Of a stretch of DNA of 64,000 bases, positions 63,615-64,000 are shown one piece after another. Numbering within the stretch: the stretch's first letter is position 1; each line of letters opens with the position of its first letter. The stretch is from Psychroflexus montanilacus (GTDB lineage: Bacteria > Bacteroidota > Bacteroidia > Flavobacteriales > Flavobacteriaceae). Location of the stretch: contig NZ_JAIQZC010000001.1 in the NCBI RefSeq assembly GCF_020164535.1, forward strand, positions 434,001-498,000, in the 5' to 3' direction. Under the pieces are notes generated by a model. It worked only from the letters and a program-made list of their open reading frames with translations, did no database searches and had not been told where the DNA came from. The translations under genes were made by a program, and so were the position numbers.

Positions 63615-64000
63615 CTATTTCGTAAACCTGATTTGCAGATTCAAATTAAAATATAAGTTACCGTTGTCCTCATATATTTCTCCAAATCCGTGTCGAGAAG
63701 AACTTGCAGTTTCCAGTTTAGTATTATTTAGCAAATAATTTTCAAATTCATTTCTATTGTAAATATGATAGCATAGAACATCACCATTTTTTTTAACAAT
63801 TAAATATCCACCTGTCGCATCATATTGTCCAGTCCAAACCTTAGAAGGCATCATTCCAAGTGCTACGTCAGTTAAGAATCTTTTGATCTTGTATTCATAA
63901 AACTTATGCTCGTCTTCAATGTCAAAGTTTAATGGATTCTCATTAGCAGTTTTATTTAATAAATCAGTTGTATTAGAAAGCTCACTTGTATAAAATTCAT
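63615..64000 (-). CDS. HpaII-like restriction endonuclease, 3' part (cut by window end)
   Basis: The frame is open from the window edge to TAG at 63615-63617; only the last 128 codons are seen (the ATG at 63854 is internal). The text FYEYKIKRFLTDVALGMMPS, DATGGYLIVKKNGDVLCYHI and LETASSSRHGFGEIYEDNGN resembles the C-terminal part of HpaII-family enzymes, which cut CCGG. The partner methyltransferase must lie beyond the window. Assignment from memory of the family, fairly but not fully sure. Confidence 0.65.
   Translation of the reverse strand, partial: EFYTSELSNTTDLLNKTANENPLNFDIEDEHKFYEYKIKRFLTDVALGMMPSKVWTGQYDATGGYLIVKKNGDVLCYHIYNRNEFENYLLNNTKLETASSSRHGFGEIYEDNGNLYFNLNLQIRFTK

Noticed and set aside
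49257-64000. Right border repeat (attR) of the tmRNA island
   Set aside because: No copy of the tmRNA 3' end such as GAGTTCGAGTCTCC was found to the right; only short chance matches.
1-64000. CRISPR arrays, tRNA or rRNA genes
   Set aside because: No regularly spaced repeat with unique spacers and no cloverleaf or rRNA sequence was seen, apart from tmRNA.

Overview
This window is chromosomal DNA from a marine-type member of the Flavobacteriaceae (phylum Bacteroidota). The evidence is consistent: low GC content, promoter boxes of the Bacteroidota type (TAnnTTTG) just upstream of many genes, a primary sigma factor of the short Bacteroidota type, a protein with a type IX secretion sorting tail, lipoproteins with acidic residues right after the lipid-bearing cysteine, bacillithiol-type redox protein YtxJ, and a tmRNA whose tag reads GEDNYALAA. 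A proton-pumping proteorhodopsin with its retinal-forming enzyme fits a surface-water or sea-ice flavobacterium. I cannot name the genus.

Bases 1 to about 48,600 look like ordinary core chromosome. In order: the 3' end of rpoD; a long TPR protein; ftsE; a Dcp-type peptidase; a 2OG-Fe(II) oxygenase; a small surface-glycan block (three family 2 glycosyltransferases, a phosphoethanolamine-transferase-like enzyme, a flippase). Next comes a vitamin B12 uptake locus in two divergent arms: btuB plus a BtuG-like surface lipoprotein behind a cobalamin riboswitch, and btuF-btuC-btuD with its own short promoter. The retinal/proteorhodopsin pair follows (blh and the rhodopsin gene, divergent). Then come an ankyrin protein, a T9SS cargo protein, sulfur genes (ytxJ, APS reductase cysH, an MBL-rhodanese protein), an AraC regulator facing an aldehyde dehydrogenase plus DUF779 gene, and a stretch of housekeeping genes (yaaA, rluD, PASTA protein, rhomboid, LpxL-like acyltransferase, glmM, acpH). 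An ECF sigma/anti-sigma/DUF4252 operon, an S41 protease, a histidine-kinase-like protein lacking a visible ATPase part, a LuxR-type response regulator, gcvT, phhB and a nitroreductase close this part.

From the tmRNA gene (48,858-49,256) onward the window looks like an integrated island. The tmRNA is followed by three 8-bp repeats phased exactly 10 bp apart and a tyrosine recombinase. The first cargo is a phosphorus-scavenging block: TPR/HTH regulator, TonB-dependent receptor, purple-acid-phosphatase-like enzyme and a phytase-like beta-propeller lipoprotein. An IS21-family element then sits inside a (4Fe-4S)/GNAT gene. The insertion can be reconstructed: an 8-bp target duplication flanks it and the lost 3' end of the gene lies on the far side. 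The transposase gene istA carries a frameshift.

The right end holds genes that all lie on the minus strand: the broken (4Fe-4S)/GNAT gene, DUF5996, a membrane protein, a ParE-type toxin-antitoxin pair and the end of an HpaII-like restriction enzyme. Three related hairpin-forming repeats lie at the 3' side of three of these units, with one compensating base-pair change between two of them. This gene-plus-3'-repeat order resembles an integron-like cassette array, though canonical attC boxes are not obvious. It is the most interesting unexplained structure here. No second copy of the tmRNA end was seen, so the island probably runs past position 64,000.
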